Source: Candidatus Bathyarchaeota archaeon (lineage in GTDB: Archaea > Thermoproteota > Bathyarchaeia > Bathyarchaeales > Bathycorpusculaceae). From it: 64,000 nt of DNA. Position 1 is the stretch's first letter, and each line of letters starts with the position of its first letter. Position numbers and translations under genes: made by a program. Below the pieces are notes generated by a model. The model was not told the origin of the DNA. It saw only the letters and a list, made by a program, of their open reading frames with translations, and made no database searches. The stretch lies in NCBI GenBank assembly GCA_026014705.1, contig JAOZHU010000031.1, positions 1-64,000 on the forward strand. Direction: 5' to 3'. This document shows positions 1 to 7,866 of the stretch, piece by piece.

Positions 1-1
1 C

Positions 2-139
2 GGGCTGAAAGCGCTCCTAGTGCAAGTGCGTTTCCCAGAAGACAAAACAGGCATCGTGGACGAGTTCGAGACTGAACTTGGAAAGATAGAGCGCGTAAGC
101 CAAGTTCAAACGCTGTTCGTGCGCAGGTCAAGCAGGTAA
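2..139 (+). CDS. C-terminal end of an unidentified protein (5' truncated by window)
   Basis: One frame stays open from the left edge to a TAA at 137-139, giving 45 residues with a mixed hydrophobic/charged pattern (LLVQVRFPED near the start, ending in VRRSSR). The alternating strand-helix look would suit the end of a small alpha/beta domain, but I do not recognise the family. The gene begins outside the window. Codon use resembles the neighbouring plus-strand genes. Confidence 0.5.
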   Translation, partial: GLKALLVQVRFPEDKTGIVDEFETELGKIERVSQVQTLFVRRSSR

Positions 140-359
140 CCGCTCAGCAGCAGCCGTAATATTTTCCAAAGCAGACAATCGTAGCCGTTAAGCTTTCTCA
201 GGCGGGCATGGCATGGAGAAAGCAGCAGTTTCACAATGTCTTTTCTTAAGAACTATGTAAACCAAATTACTAATTGAGCTATAACCTGCATCGAACGTTG
301 CTGCCCAAGCGAAATGCACTGTTATAAACCACAAAAATGTGTTTCACCCACAAAAACTC

Positions 360-365
360 TTAAAT
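360..365 (+). promoter_or_regulatory. Candidate box A promoter of ftr
   Basis: TTAAAT lies about 38 bases before the ftr ATG at 400, so transcription would start near 386-390 and leave a very short leader. The 260 bases between the truncated first gene and ftr otherwise show no gene. Confidence 0.35.
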
Positions 366-399
366 CACACCAACAAATAACTCAATCAAGGTCCAACCC

Positions 400-1374
400 A
401 TGTCAACCACCAACAAACTCCAAGTCATCAACTATAACGAAACCCAAAAAACCTACACCACGAAATCCACCCTCACAGGGCATGTCTGCACAATAGACGA
501 CACCTTCGCAGAGATGTTCCCACTGTGGGCTTCACGCATACTCATAACAGCCCAAAACGAGAAATGGGCTTTAACCGCTGCGAACGTGACCACGGGCTTC
601 GCCACCAGTGTCATCATGGCGCCAGCAGAAGCCGCGGCTGAACGCCCAGTGCCGCCAGCAGAAACCCCTGACAACCGCCCAGGCATGCTCATCCAGATTT
701 ACAACCGAGACCGCTTCGCATTGAAACATCAACTCATGGAACGCATCGGACAGTGCATAATGACTTGCCCAACAACTGCCGCGTTCAACGGCTTAACAAC
801 TGCCAAACGCGTACTGAAAGTCGGCAGCAGCCTGCGCTACTTCGGAGACGGCTACCAAACAAAAACAATGTCCGGCGGAAGAAAATGCTGGAAAATCCCA
901 GTCATGGAGGGCAACTTCATCGTCGAAGACGGCTTCGGCGCGCAAGAAGCAGTGGCAGGCGGCAACTTTATGATATTCGCTGAGACTCAATCAGCGGCGC
1001 TTAAAGCTGCCGAAGCAGCAGCAGACGCCATACGCGCCAACGCGCCAGACGTGATTATGCCTTTTCCAGGCGGCATATGCCGTGCCGGCAGCAAGGCGGG
1101 TTCGCTCAAGTACAAGATGAAAGCTTCAACTAATCACCCGTACTGTCCGACGCTTAAGACGGTGGTGCCTGACACTGTGGTTCCGCCGAGCGTCCAATGC
1201 GTTTACGAAATCGTCATTAATGGTTTAACTCTCGACGCTGTCAAGAATGCCATGAAGCAAGGTGTTACGGCGGCTGCAAGCACGCTGGGCGTGGTTAAGG
1301 TTTCTGCAGGCAACTACGGTGGAAAGCTTGGTCCATACAAGGTGTTTCTGAAAGAGGCGCTGGAAGCGCAGTAG
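400..1374 (+). CDS. ftr: Formylmethanofuran:tetrahydromethanopterin formyltransferase
   Basis: Moves the formyl group from formylmethanofuran to tetrahydromethanopterin in the cytoplasmic methyl branch of archaeal C1 metabolism (methanogenesis or the archaeal Wood-Ljungdahl pathway). The 324 residues match Ftr end to end: IDDTFAEMFPLWASRILIT near the start, RIGQCIMTCPTTAAFNGL, then PFPGGICRAGSKAG and the closing SAGNYGGKLGPYK. Methanogen Ftr is about 297 residues; this one has about 25 extra N-terminal residues before the conserved start of the fold, and no in-frame ATG offers a shorter start. It stands alone here, with no other methanofuran genes in the window. The enzyme points to an H4MPT-type C1 pathway but does not prove methanogenesis. 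Confidence 0.95.
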   Translation: MSTTNKLQVINYNETQKTYTTKSTLTGHVCTIDDTFAEMFPLWASRILITAQNEKWALTAANVTTGFATSVIMAPAEAAAERPVPPAETPDNRPGMLIQIYNRDRFALKHQLMERIGQCIMTCPTTAAFNGLTTAKRVLKVGSSLRYFGDGYQTKTMSGGRKCWKIPVMEGNFIVEDGFGAQEAVAGGNFMIFAETQSAALKAAEAAADAIRANAPDVIMPFPGGICRAGSKAGSLKYKMKASTNHPYCPTLKTVVPDTVVPPSVQCVYEIVINGLTLDAVKNAMKQGVTAAASTLGVVKVSAGNYGGKLGPYKVFLKEALEAQ

Positions 1375-1438
1375 CTTCAAACAACAACTTTTATTTAACT
1401 CTAACCATGGAAGCTTAGTGAAACGATAGTGAAAACAT

Positions 1439-2707
1439 TTGAGCATGACAAAGAAGTCTTCCCTTGAGCAGTTCAAGTTGAAAAAGACACTCAGCGTGCT
1501 TGCCAACAAGCAGGGTAACCATACTGAACTGATTACGTTGTATGTTCCGCCTGGCAAGCAAATCAGCGACGCTGTGAACATGCTGAGGGATGAGTATGGC
1601 ACGGCGAGCAACATTAAGTCTACCACTACGCGCAAGAATGTTCAGGATGCCATTGTCAGAGTGCAGCAGCGGCTTAAGCTCTTTAAGGATTCAGGCGAGA
1701 ACGGCATTGTGATTTTTGCCGGGGCTATTCCGCAGGAAGGCGGTGGTCCTGGCAGCGAGCGCATGGAGACTTATGTTATTATTCCGCCTGAACCGATTAA
1801 GATTTACTTGTACCGTTGCGATTCGCGTTTTCACACTGAACATTTGCAGGAGATGCTACGGGAGAAGGAGACTTACGGCATACTGCTTATTGACGCTTCA
1901 GGCGCCACGATTGCTACGTTGCAGGGTAAGCGTTTAGATATTGTGAGGCAAATGTACTCTGGCGTGGCTGGTAAAACCCGTGCAGGCGGGCAGTCTGCGC
2001 GGCGTTATGAGCGGCTGCGGGAAATGCAGCTTAACGAGTATTTCACGCGTGTAGGTGAACATGCTAACGAAATTTTTTTGCCCATTGAAACTTTGAAGGG
2101 TATTATTCTTGCTGGTCCTGGTCCGACTAAGTATGACTTTGAGAAGGGCGACTACTTGAATTACATGTTGAAGAATAAGATTATTGACGTTATCGACACG
2201 GCTTACGTGGAAGAGCAAGGCGTGAAGGAAGTTGTAGATAAGGCGCCTGAAATCATGCGCAAAGTGCGATATATCGAGGAGAAGCAGCTTATGCAGCAGT
2301 TTCTGTATGAGGTTGGGCATGATACTGGAATGATAACTTATGGCGAAGCAGAGGTGCGCAGGGCGTTGGAGGCTGGTGCCGTGCGGACGCTGCTGATTTC
2401 TGAAGCCGTGGATTTCCTGCGTGTCACCGTCAAATGCAGCGCATGCGGCTATCAGGAGCAGCAAACTGTTAAGGTTCAAGCGCTTGGGGGGTTTGAGCAG
2501 GGGTTAAGCGGTAAGCCTTGTCCGAAGTGTCAGGCTCCTTCTTTGGCGGTTGCGGATAAGGTGGACATCGTTGATGATCTTGCGCAGATTGCGGAGTACA
2601 GCAACGCCAACGTGGAAGTTATTTCAGGCGAGACCGAGGAGGGTCAGATGCTTAAGAACGCGTTCGGCGGCGTGGCAGCGATTTTGCGGTTCAAGATGCA
2701 GGGTTAA
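1439..2707 (+). CDS. prf1: Peptide chain release factor aRF1
   Basis: Recognises all three stop codons and triggers peptide release. Diagnostic motifs are present in order: NIKS (in ASNIKSTTTRKN), the YxCxxxF element (YRCDSRF), and GGQ in KTRAGGQSARR. The C-terminal domain carries a zinc ribbon (CSACGYQ ... CPKC) as in archaeal aRF1. Length 422 is normal. The start is TTG at 1439, preceded by AGTGA at 1428-1432; an in-frame ATG follows at 1445 but has poorer spacing. It sits 64 bases after ftr, with its own T-rich box A-like stretch around 1388-1398. Confidence 0.95.
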   Translation: MSMTKKSSLEQFKLKKTLSVLANKQGNHTELITLYVPPGKQISDAVNMLRDEYGTASNIKSTTTRKNVQDAIVRVQQRLKLFKDSGENGIVIFAGAIPQEGGGPGSERMETYVIIPPEPIKIYLYRCDSRFHTEHLQEMLREKETYGILLIDASGATIATLQGKRLDIVRQMYSGVAGKTRAGGQSARRYERLREMQLNEYFTRVGEHANEIFLPIETLKGIILAGPGPTKYDFEKGDYLNYMLKNKIIDVIDTAYVEEQGVKEVVDKAPEIMRKVRYIEEKQLMQQFLYEVGHDTGMITYGEAEVRRALEAGAVRTLLISEAVDFLRVTVKCSACGYQEQQTVKVQALGGFEQGLSGKPCPKCQAPSLAVADKVDIVDDLAQIAEYSNANVEVISGETEEGQMLKNAFGGVAAILRFKMQG

Positions 2708-2794
2708 TGCAGGTTTTGTTTGCTGTCTTTTTCGTTTTGTGACGGTAAACCTTAAGTGGCTAAATGCGTGTAAGCGGTTAGGTGGCGTGTGGTT

Positions 2795-3055
2795 ATGGAC
2801 TATGAAGTTGATTATGCCGCAGGCGAAAAGGAAGGCTGCTCATCCAGATTGGAGATTGAGCATCGCATCTTCTACGTCAAGTTACTCAAAGTGCCTCCAG
2901 AATCCGCCGTGTACTATGCCGGCGATGCAAATGGAATTTTGAAGGAAATCTCCAAAACAGAGTTTGATTTCTGGCTTAAAGTTTTAGCTGAAAACGAAAA
3001 AGACGTCGAAGCCATAAAGAAAAAGCTTAGCGTAGGCAAAAAATACACCCTGTAA
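2795..3055 (+). CDS. Small hypothetical protein (about 86 residues)
   Basis: An acidic, probably soluble protein with a predicted strand-rich N-terminal half (RIFYVKLLKVPP) and a charged helical C-terminal half ending in KKYTL. No family recognised. ATG 2795 is preferred because AGGTGG at 2780-2785 lies nine bases upstream; an alternative GTG at 2789 is too close to it. It follows aRF1 by about 90 bases that include a T-rich stretch, so it may be a separate transcription unit. Its codon use is ordinary for the window. Confidence 0.6.
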   Translation: MDYEVDYAAGEKEGCSSRLEIEHRIFYVKLLKVPPESAVYYAGDANGILKEISKTEFDFWLKVLAENEKDVEAIKKKLSVGKKYTL

Positions 3056-3089
3056 CGGCAACGCGCTTCCAGCGTTTTCTGCGCGGAGG

Positions 3090-3812
3090 CTACTTTTTTA
3101 CGCCTACGAAGAGTTCTCTCCCAGCCATCAACCCCGCCTTAAGATATTTCGCTTTCAACCCTGCCTCTTTCATGATGTCCAACGTCCTGTCGACGTCAAA
3201 GAGCCCTAACTCATGCGTGTCCACGAAGTACTGGGCGTCTTTGCCTTTTTCAGCGACAAGAATATGCATGTTAAGCACCGCGGTTGACTGCTTGGCTTTC
3301 GCCACATTGACTCTCGCGATTTTCGCATCTTTTCCATCATAAACCGAGATGCGGGGTTCGCCTGCCACGTAAAAGGCTTCTGCGTGCGAGGGCTCGATTA
3401 GCGCTACGCCGCCCTTCTTCAGGTGACTGGAAAAGTTTTGGATAGTGCGCTTCAGGTTGGCGTAAGTCTTCACGTAGCCCACCGAGCTGAGCAAGCACGT
3501 TATTACGTCGAATTGTTTTCCAAGCTGAAGTTTCGCCATGTCTGCTTCTTTGAAGGTGACGCCGGGCGCGTTTTTCCTTGCTATTTTTAGCATGGCTTTG
3601 CTGGCGTCAACACCCATGCAAATAAAGTCATCTTTCAAATGTTTAAGATGCAGTCCCGTGCCGCAAGCAACATCCAGCAGCGCGTTGCCTCCTGACTCCA
3701 AATGTTTCATGATTAGGTTCTGCAGGCGGATGGCTTCATCCAAGTAATCCTTGAATGAGTAGATTTTGTCGTAGTATTTTGCCAACTCGCCATGCAATAG
3801 CTGGTCAGTCAT
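3090..3812 (-). CDS. Class I SAM-dependent methyltransferase
   Basis: A 240-residue Rossmann-fold methyltransferase. Motif I is LLDVACGTGLHL at about residues 45-56, followed by an acidic ribose-binding position (GVDASKAML) and motif IV-like FDVITCLLSSVGYV. The C-terminal half, with ISVYDGKDAK and a closing GLMAGRELFVGVKK, resembles the many small methyltransferases annotated only as domain-containing. The substrate cannot be told. It is transcribed towards the small hypothetical gene at 2795 and away from tRNA-Ser. Confidence 0.8.
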   Translation of the reverse strand: MTDQLLHGELAKYYDKIYSFKDYLDEAIRLQNLIMKHLESGGNALLDVACGTGLHLKHLKDDFICMGVDASKAMLKIARKNAPGVTFKEADMAKLQLGKQFDVITCLLSSVGYVKTYANLKRTIQNFSSHLKKGGVALIEPSHAEAFYVAGEPRISVYDGKDAKIARVNVAKAKQSTAVLNMHILVAEKGKDAQYFVDTHELGLFDVDRTLDIMKEAGLKAKYLKAGLMAGRELFVGVKK

Positions 3813-3868
3813 GGCTTACACTATGGCGCTTAATGCCTAAAAGATTATGCACAAAAAATGGCATGAGG

Positions 3869-3987
3869 CGCCGGGAATGGGATTCGAACCCATGCGGACC
3901 AGAAGGTCCACGGGCTTGCTTGCTTAGAGCAACTTACGCTGTTCTGCTGCCTCAAGGCCCGCGCGTTAACCACTCTGCCATCCCGGC
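3869..3987 (-). tRNA. tRNA-Ser(UGA) with a 34-nt intron
   Basis: Read on the minus strand, GCCGGGA pairs with TCCCGGC as acceptor stem. The T arm is ATGGG-TTCGAAT-CCCAT and a long variable arm is GGACC-TTCT-GGTCC, so this is a class II tRNA. The anticodon stem CGGGC/GCCCG closes only if 34 bases (3917-3950) are removed between positions 37 and 38, the usual archaeal intron site. The mature loop is then C-T-TGA-G-A, anticodon UGA. The discriminator is G, as expected for Ser; archaeal tRNA-Leu would have A. No CCA is encoded. Confidence 0.88.
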
Positions 3988-4079
3988 TCTTCTGTCATAG
4001 TTGGGCTTCGGGTTTATTTCTGTTTTCTGTTTCTCTTACTCAGCAAAAGTAATTAAGCACTACGCGTGTTGGGCTGTTT

Positions 4080-4472
4080 ATGGCAAAGACCATGGCTGTT
4101 ACCCTTACTGCAGAGCTTCTGGATGCAATTTTCGAGGGTGCCCGTCGTCTTCACCCGCGGGAAACGGTTCTGCTTCTCCGCGGCGAGAAAACCAAAGACA
4201 CAATTCGCGTTGAGGAGCTGGTGGTTCCGCCCTTGGCGACTTACGGGCATGGCTTCGCTAATATTCCGCTGCACATGTTGCCTATGGATTTCTCCATTGT
4301 CGGCACAGTTCACTCACATCCTTCGGGCGATGTAACGCCTTCTGATGTGGATTTTAACCACTTTTTCGGGCGCATACTCATGGTTGTTGGGTTTCCGTTT
4401 GCCGACGAGCGGAATGTAGCGGTTTATAATTCGCACGGCGAAGAGCTGCTGTTGCACGTAATTAGAGGCTGA
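4080..4472 (+). CDS. JAMM/MPN-domain metalloprotease (possible desampylase)
   Basis: A single-domain 130-residue JAB1/MPN protein. The zinc site is complete: an upstream Glu (PRETVLLL) and the motif HSHPSGDVTPSDVD, i.e. HxHPx7SxxD. Stand-alone archaeal JAMM proteins such as HvJAMM1 cleave ubiquitin-like SAMP modifiers or process sulfur carriers; that role is inferred from family only. No ubiquitin-like or E1 gene lies beside it. Upstream is the divergently oriented tRNA-Ser; downstream is a convergent exporter gene. Confidence 0.8.
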   Translation: MAKTMAVTLTAELLDAIFEGARRLHPRETVLLLRGEKTKDTIRVEELVVPPLATYGHGFANIPLHMLPMDFSIVGTVHSHPSGDVTPSDVDFNHFFGRILMVVGFPFADERNVAVYNSHGEELLLHVIRG

Positions 4473-4522
4473 ACGCTGTTTGTCGTGTGTTCTCTGTGCG
4501 GCTGATAGCTGCTTTTTGGTGG

Positions 4523-5389
4523 TTACTTCTCTTTTGACAGGCTTAAGACGACAACCCCGAGTACTATCATGGCTCCTCCAGCAAGCTGGTTTATAGTGGG
4601 CACGAGAGCCAGAATAGCGAAAGACCAAATCGCAGTTAAGAATGGCTGAGCAGTCATTATCGTTGCTACCTTTGATACGTCGTAAACCTCGAATGCTTTG
4701 TATAGCAGAATGAAGCTCACGACGACACCTGTGACCGCGCCCAGAACTGCATAGACATAGACCGTTGAAGGAAAAACCGTGTTCAGCTTTCCCAACAGCA
4801 ACGAATACGCGAAAATGAATATGAATACAAAAAATGAGTTTCCGCCAGCCAAAGCCACTGGGCTAATCTTCCGCACGTAGACTTTTGAAAGCAAACTTGC
4901 CAAGGCATTAAGCAGCGCTGCACCTACAAGAACCAATGTGCCCACAATTTGAACTGCCAAGTCACCATACGCCAGAACAAACACGCCTACGACAGCAATC
5001 AACATGCCAATGCCTTCTCGCCGCGTGAACTTTTCCTTTAAAACTGCAACGCCTAACAGGATGGTGAAAATCGTTGACAACTGGAGCAGGAAAATGGCGG
5101 TTGTAGGTCCAGAAACAAGAATACCGTAAGCATAAAACAGCGCCGCCATCGAAGTAACAAAACCGATTAACGCAACCTTCCGCAAATTTGCGAATATAGC
5201 CTTAAAGTGCAAAAGCCCGCCAGAGAAAACAAACAACAAGACAAACATGATGTTGGCAAATGATGAAAGCAGAATATTCGCGGTCTCAATATTCACTGAA
5301 TCCAGAATTAACCTTATGAACACGGGACTAATCCCGAATATCAAACTCGCTGAAACAGCAAACAATATACCCCTTCGCTTGTCACGCAT
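4523..5389 (-). CDS. EamA/DMT-family transporter
   Basis: About 288 residues with ten hydrophobic segments in two repeats, typical of drug/metabolite exporters: LIFGISPVFIRLIL at the start of the first repeat and ATIMTAQPFLTAIWSFAIL in the second. The substrate cannot be inferred. ATG 5389 is chosen because GGAGGT lies eight bases upstream; a GTG at 5416 would extend the frame by nine residues but has no ribosome site. Convergent with the JAMM gene. Confidence 0.8.
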   Translation of the reverse strand: MRDKRRGILFAVSASLIFGISPVFIRLILDSVNIETANILLSSFANIMFVLLFVFSGGLLHFKAIFANLRKVALIGFVTSMAALFYAYGILVSGPTTAIFLLQLSTIFTILLGVAVLKEKFTRREGIGMLIAVVGVFVLAYGDLAVQIVGTLVLVGAALLNALASLLSKVYVRKISPVALAGGNSFFVFIFIFAYSLLLGKLNTVFPSTVYVYAVLGAVTGVVVSFILLYKAFEVYDVSKVATIMTAQPFLTAIWSFAILALVPTINQLAGGAMIVLGVVVLSLSKEK

Positions 5390-5416
5390 TTCACTTAACC
5401 TCCAAAACAGCCCCAC

Positions 5417-5706
5417 GCAATTTGAACACAGCTTTCGCAGCCCTTTTCTCTCAACTCATTCCTCTGCATCGACTATGCTTCTGAACTGCTTTTAATTTTT
5501 GCCATTAACCCGCGAAACGTCTCAGCAGCAGTACATATTGCCACCAGTTATGTTTCAATGAATAGCAATCGCAGTCTTAGGCGAGAAAAAAATAAAAGCA
5601 GCAACGGACTTGACGCACCGTAGATTCTTCCAACCTATATAAATGAACTATAAATAAGGGGGCTATAGATTGCCCCAAGCATAAAAGCGCCCAATCAAAA
5701 ACTATC
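5417..5706. other. Intergenic stretch between exporter and peptidase-like gene
   Basis: 290 bases with no supported gene. It includes T/A-rich sequence, two possible box A elements (CTATATAAAT at about 5635-5645 and TATAAATAA at 5650-5658) and one copy of a short repeat described at 5651-5693. Confidence 0.4.
5651..5693. repeat. Short intergenic repeat, copy 1
   Basis: TAAATAAGGGGGCTATAG followed by a short spacer and CCAAGCAtaaaaGCGCcCA. A similar block occurs at 17078-17116 in another intergenic region. The shared core is TAAATA(A)GGGGG(C/A)TATAG plus CCAAGCA and GCGC. Whether this is a promoter family, a small RNA or a decayed element is unknown. Confidence 0.4.
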
Positions 5707-6060
5707 TCACGCCCGGCATGTGCCTTGCCGATTCGCATACGCTTGCAGGAACTCTGCGGCAAATCTGTTGGCATTCTTCTCTGTGCCCTTATGCTGTTTA
5801 TCCGCTAGCTGCGTGCGCAAGTGATGATAAAACTCGTGCAAAACCACAAACGGGTTTCCTAACGCCTCACTGTTAAGCACCGAGATGGTTGCGTTAATAG
5901 GCGTATAACAGCCGTAAACGCGCTTCTTGTGACCCTTAGGTAAACCTATCTTCAACTTAGGCACATTCACCCTGTATTTCTCTGCTAAACGCTCCAGCGC
6001 CTCCTCTGTTTTCCCATTCAGAATCAACCAGACAATAAACGGCTTAAACTCAGCTTCCAC
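5707..6060 (-). CDS. Small HExxH putative zinc metallopeptidase
   Basis: 117 residues. VVLHEFYHHLRT contains HExxH, and further along ANRFAAEFL resembles the third-ligand helix of ImmA/IrrE-like or similar minimal peptidases. An N-terminal helical part (EALERLAEKYRV) precedes. No HTH gene is adjacent, so a regulator-cleaving role is not supported by context. Could also be an SprT-like or phage-type peptidase. The ATG at 6060 leads directly into MEAEFKPF. Confidence 0.6.
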   Translation of the reverse strand: MEAEFKPFIVWLILNGKTEEALERLAEKYRVNVPKLKIGLPKGHKKRVYGCYTPINATISVLNSEALGNPFVVLHEFYHHLRTQLADKQHKGTEKNANRFAAEFLQAYANRQGTCRA

Positions 6061-6130
6061 TGCTGCTTCTTCCCCAACTGCTTATGCAAAGCAAATGAAA
6101 AGCCACGATTGATTAAAAGCTTTCAGGCAC

Positions 6131-6487
6131 TTAAAGTGCGATTGCGCTGGCAACCACAACCAAGTTATTCACAACCGCAAAAACAAGAAACCCAACAGCC
6201 GCCACACATGCTCCTCTAAGCATTATGCGGGTACACCTGAAAGAACGAGTAGCCTTATCTTGAATTCCCAGCAGCATTTGCTCGCCCTTATAAAACAGAA
6301 ACCCTAAACAGGCAGTTGTGGCGATTTTTATAACTGTAAACGCAGGCAAGCTGGCTTGAGCTATGCCTGCAATGAACGGGTTACTTTCAACAGCCCCAAA
6401 AAACGCGATTCCGATGAGGGTTGTTAACAAATCCAGCATTCCAGCTATGACAAGCGCTAAACTTAAACCCGCTTTAGCCTTGAACAT
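6131..6487 (-). CDS. Small membrane protein, DUF5658-like
   Basis: About 118 residues with four hydrophobic segments. The stretch LDLLTTLIGIAFFGAVESNPFI matches the pattern of DUF5658 proteins (D-xx-TT ... E-x-NP). Function unknown. The ATG at 6487 (MFKAKAG) begins the hydrophobic protein; the frame stays open further upstream, but that extension reads as unrelated Cys/Trp-rich sequence and lies in an AT-rich region. Confidence 0.6.
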   Translation of the reverse strand: MFKAKAGLSLALVIAGMLDLLTTLIGIAFFGAVESNPFIAGIAQASLPAFTVIKIATTACLGFLFYKGEQMLLGIQDKATRSFRCTRIMLRGACVAAVGFLVFAVVNNLVVVASAIAL

Positions 6488-6738
6488 GCCCCTCTGACCC
6501 CATCTGCCTCTTGAACTATCCTGTACGATGCATTTGCAGTTTAAGAGCCAAATTTCGAGCCACGACATATTCCAGAATCGTACTACACAGGAAAACACAA
6601 AACCAGCATATTGCTTGGTTAAACTCTCGGAAATTCTGGAAGTTACCGTCATTACTTTGTTTTCGGCTTTTTTTAAAAAAAAAGCTCTGAATTTCTATGA
6701 AGTTCTGACTCAGAAGGAGTATGTGATATCTTAATAAA

Positions 6739-6786
6739 TTTATATACAGCTTGTTACGATGTACCAGTTGTCCAATAGAGTGGACA
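6739..6786 (+). promoter_or_regulatory. Box A promoter and palindromic operator before the secreted-protein gene
   Basis: TTTATATA at 6739-6746 is a good archaeal TATA box, placing the start site near 6768-6772. Exactly there is a perfect inverted repeat, TGTCCA at 6769-6774 and TGGACA at 6781-6786, separated by six bases. A dimeric regulator bound at this place would block transcription of the 6820 and 7867 genes. Confidence 0.5.
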
Positions 6787-6819
6787 CAATAGAACAAGCA
6801 AGTAGCAGAGGAAAGAAAA

Positions 6820-7863
6820 ATGAGAAAAACCTGTAAAGCTACTTTTTCGCTGTTGCTTCTCTTTTGGCTTCTATCTGCTCTTGCCCCAGACGCATTCCCG
6901 ATAACAAGAGCTTATGATGAGAACCATCCTGCCCAAGCCAGCAATCTCTATAGTATTGAATGGCAAATTGGAGAGCCAGACTTGAGCAATCTTACATTCG
7001 CCTTGTCAGAGATTTATGACATTTTTGAGACACAAAAGTACTATATTTGGGTGGAATGGTGGCCCTACTGGTCAATTTGGGAGGAACCCGTCTATGAACA
7101 TTTGAACAACTTTGAAGCGCAGACAACAGAAGAACTGGTTACAGATCAAATTGACGAATGCGAAGATGACCATCCGTTCACAACAGTCTTCTACTACGGG
7201 CATATGGGCATCTCAAATACCACAGAGCTGGAATATCCATGGTGGAACTATGGCTTTCATGAACAAGCTGAATTGGACGATGAGGAACCCCCAATTATCT
7301 GGGATACAGACATCTACTATGCGCCCATGGTCGACAATCATCACTTTGTATTTCTCTGGGTGTGCAACAATGGAAACGTAGGAGGCGCAACAAGCCCACT
7401 TTATGGAATGCCTCGCTGCTGGACTAGACAGAGCCTCAGTCCCGACGGTTACGGAGACCCTCTCATCAGTGGTGATCCAGATAGCAGTGGCTATTGTTTC
7501 ATAAGTTTTGAAGGCATGTCACCCGGCCTTGGCGAAAGCATGGAAGTCTTCCAAGGGAAAGAAGGATACAACAACTATAGAATGTGGCTCGTATTCTTCT
7601 ACGCCTATATGCCAGGTGCGCAGGAATCAGTGAGATCAGCCCTATTTGACGCATCCTATTTTATTGGGTATGATGATGGCTGGCTTGATGACGAAAACAG
7701 GTTAAGAATAGGCTATAATTACACCTGGCCTGGCTGGATTGGTGACCCAGAAAACGAACCGGAGGTTATCCAGGTGCAGGCTATTACTCTGGTAAGTTGC
7801 GAATCTATGGCGACGTTTATAACAACTTGCCGTACACTGAAAATTATTGGATTTGAGGAATAA
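6820..7863 (+). CDS. Secreted hypothetical protein, frameshifted near the 3' end
   Basis: Starts with a clear signal peptide (MRKTCKATF then LLLLFWLL). The mature part is acidic and Trp/Tyr rich. FYYGHMG (His about 128) and FLWVCNNGN (Cys about 182) follow predicted strands, an arrangement like the His-Cys dyad of clan CD (caspase-like) peptidases; that is tentative. The annotated frame ends in an implausible tail (VSCESMATF...), whereas the other frame from 7761 reads GGYPGAGYYSGKLRIYGDVY and stops with TGA at 7854-7856. One base was probably lost near 7755-7762. GAGGAAAG precedes the ATG. The next gene begins 3 bases on, so the two are co-transcribed. Confidence 0.7.
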   Translation: MRKTCKATFSLLLLFWLLSALAPDAFPITRAYDENHPAQASNLYSIEWQIGEPDLSNLTFALSEIYDIFETQKYYIWVEWWPYWSIWEEPVYEHLNNFEAQTTEELVTDQIDECEDDHPFTTVFYYGHMGISNTTELEYPWWNYGFHEQAELDDEEPPIIWDTDIYYAPMVDNHHFVFLWVCNNGNVGGATSPLYGMPRCWTRQSLSPDGYGDPLISGDPDSSGYCFISFEGMSPGLGESMEVFQGKEGYNNYRMWLVFFYAYMPGAQESVRSALFDASYFIGYDDGWLDDENRLRIGYNYTWPGWIGDPENEPEVIQVQAITLVSCESMATFITTCRTLKIIGFEE

Positions 7864-7866
7864 GAA

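Noticed and set aside
1225-1635. Antisense open frame across the ftr-prf1 junction
   Set aside because: It runs opposite two confidently identified genes and encodes Cys/Leu-rich nonsense typical of antisense frames.
3869-3987. tRNA-Leu instead of tRNA-Ser
   Set aside because: The anticodon stem pairs fully only with loop C-T-TGA-G-A, and the discriminator base is G, which fits Ser; archaeal Leu has A73.
5577-5774. A minus-strand open frame of 65 codons near 5.6 kb
   Set aside because: It overlaps the end of the HExxH gene in another frame, has no ribosome site and an unnatural composition.
6488-6652. Longer form of the DUF5658-like protein
   Set aside because: The upstream residues do not resemble the family and lie in AT-rich DNA that looks intergenic.
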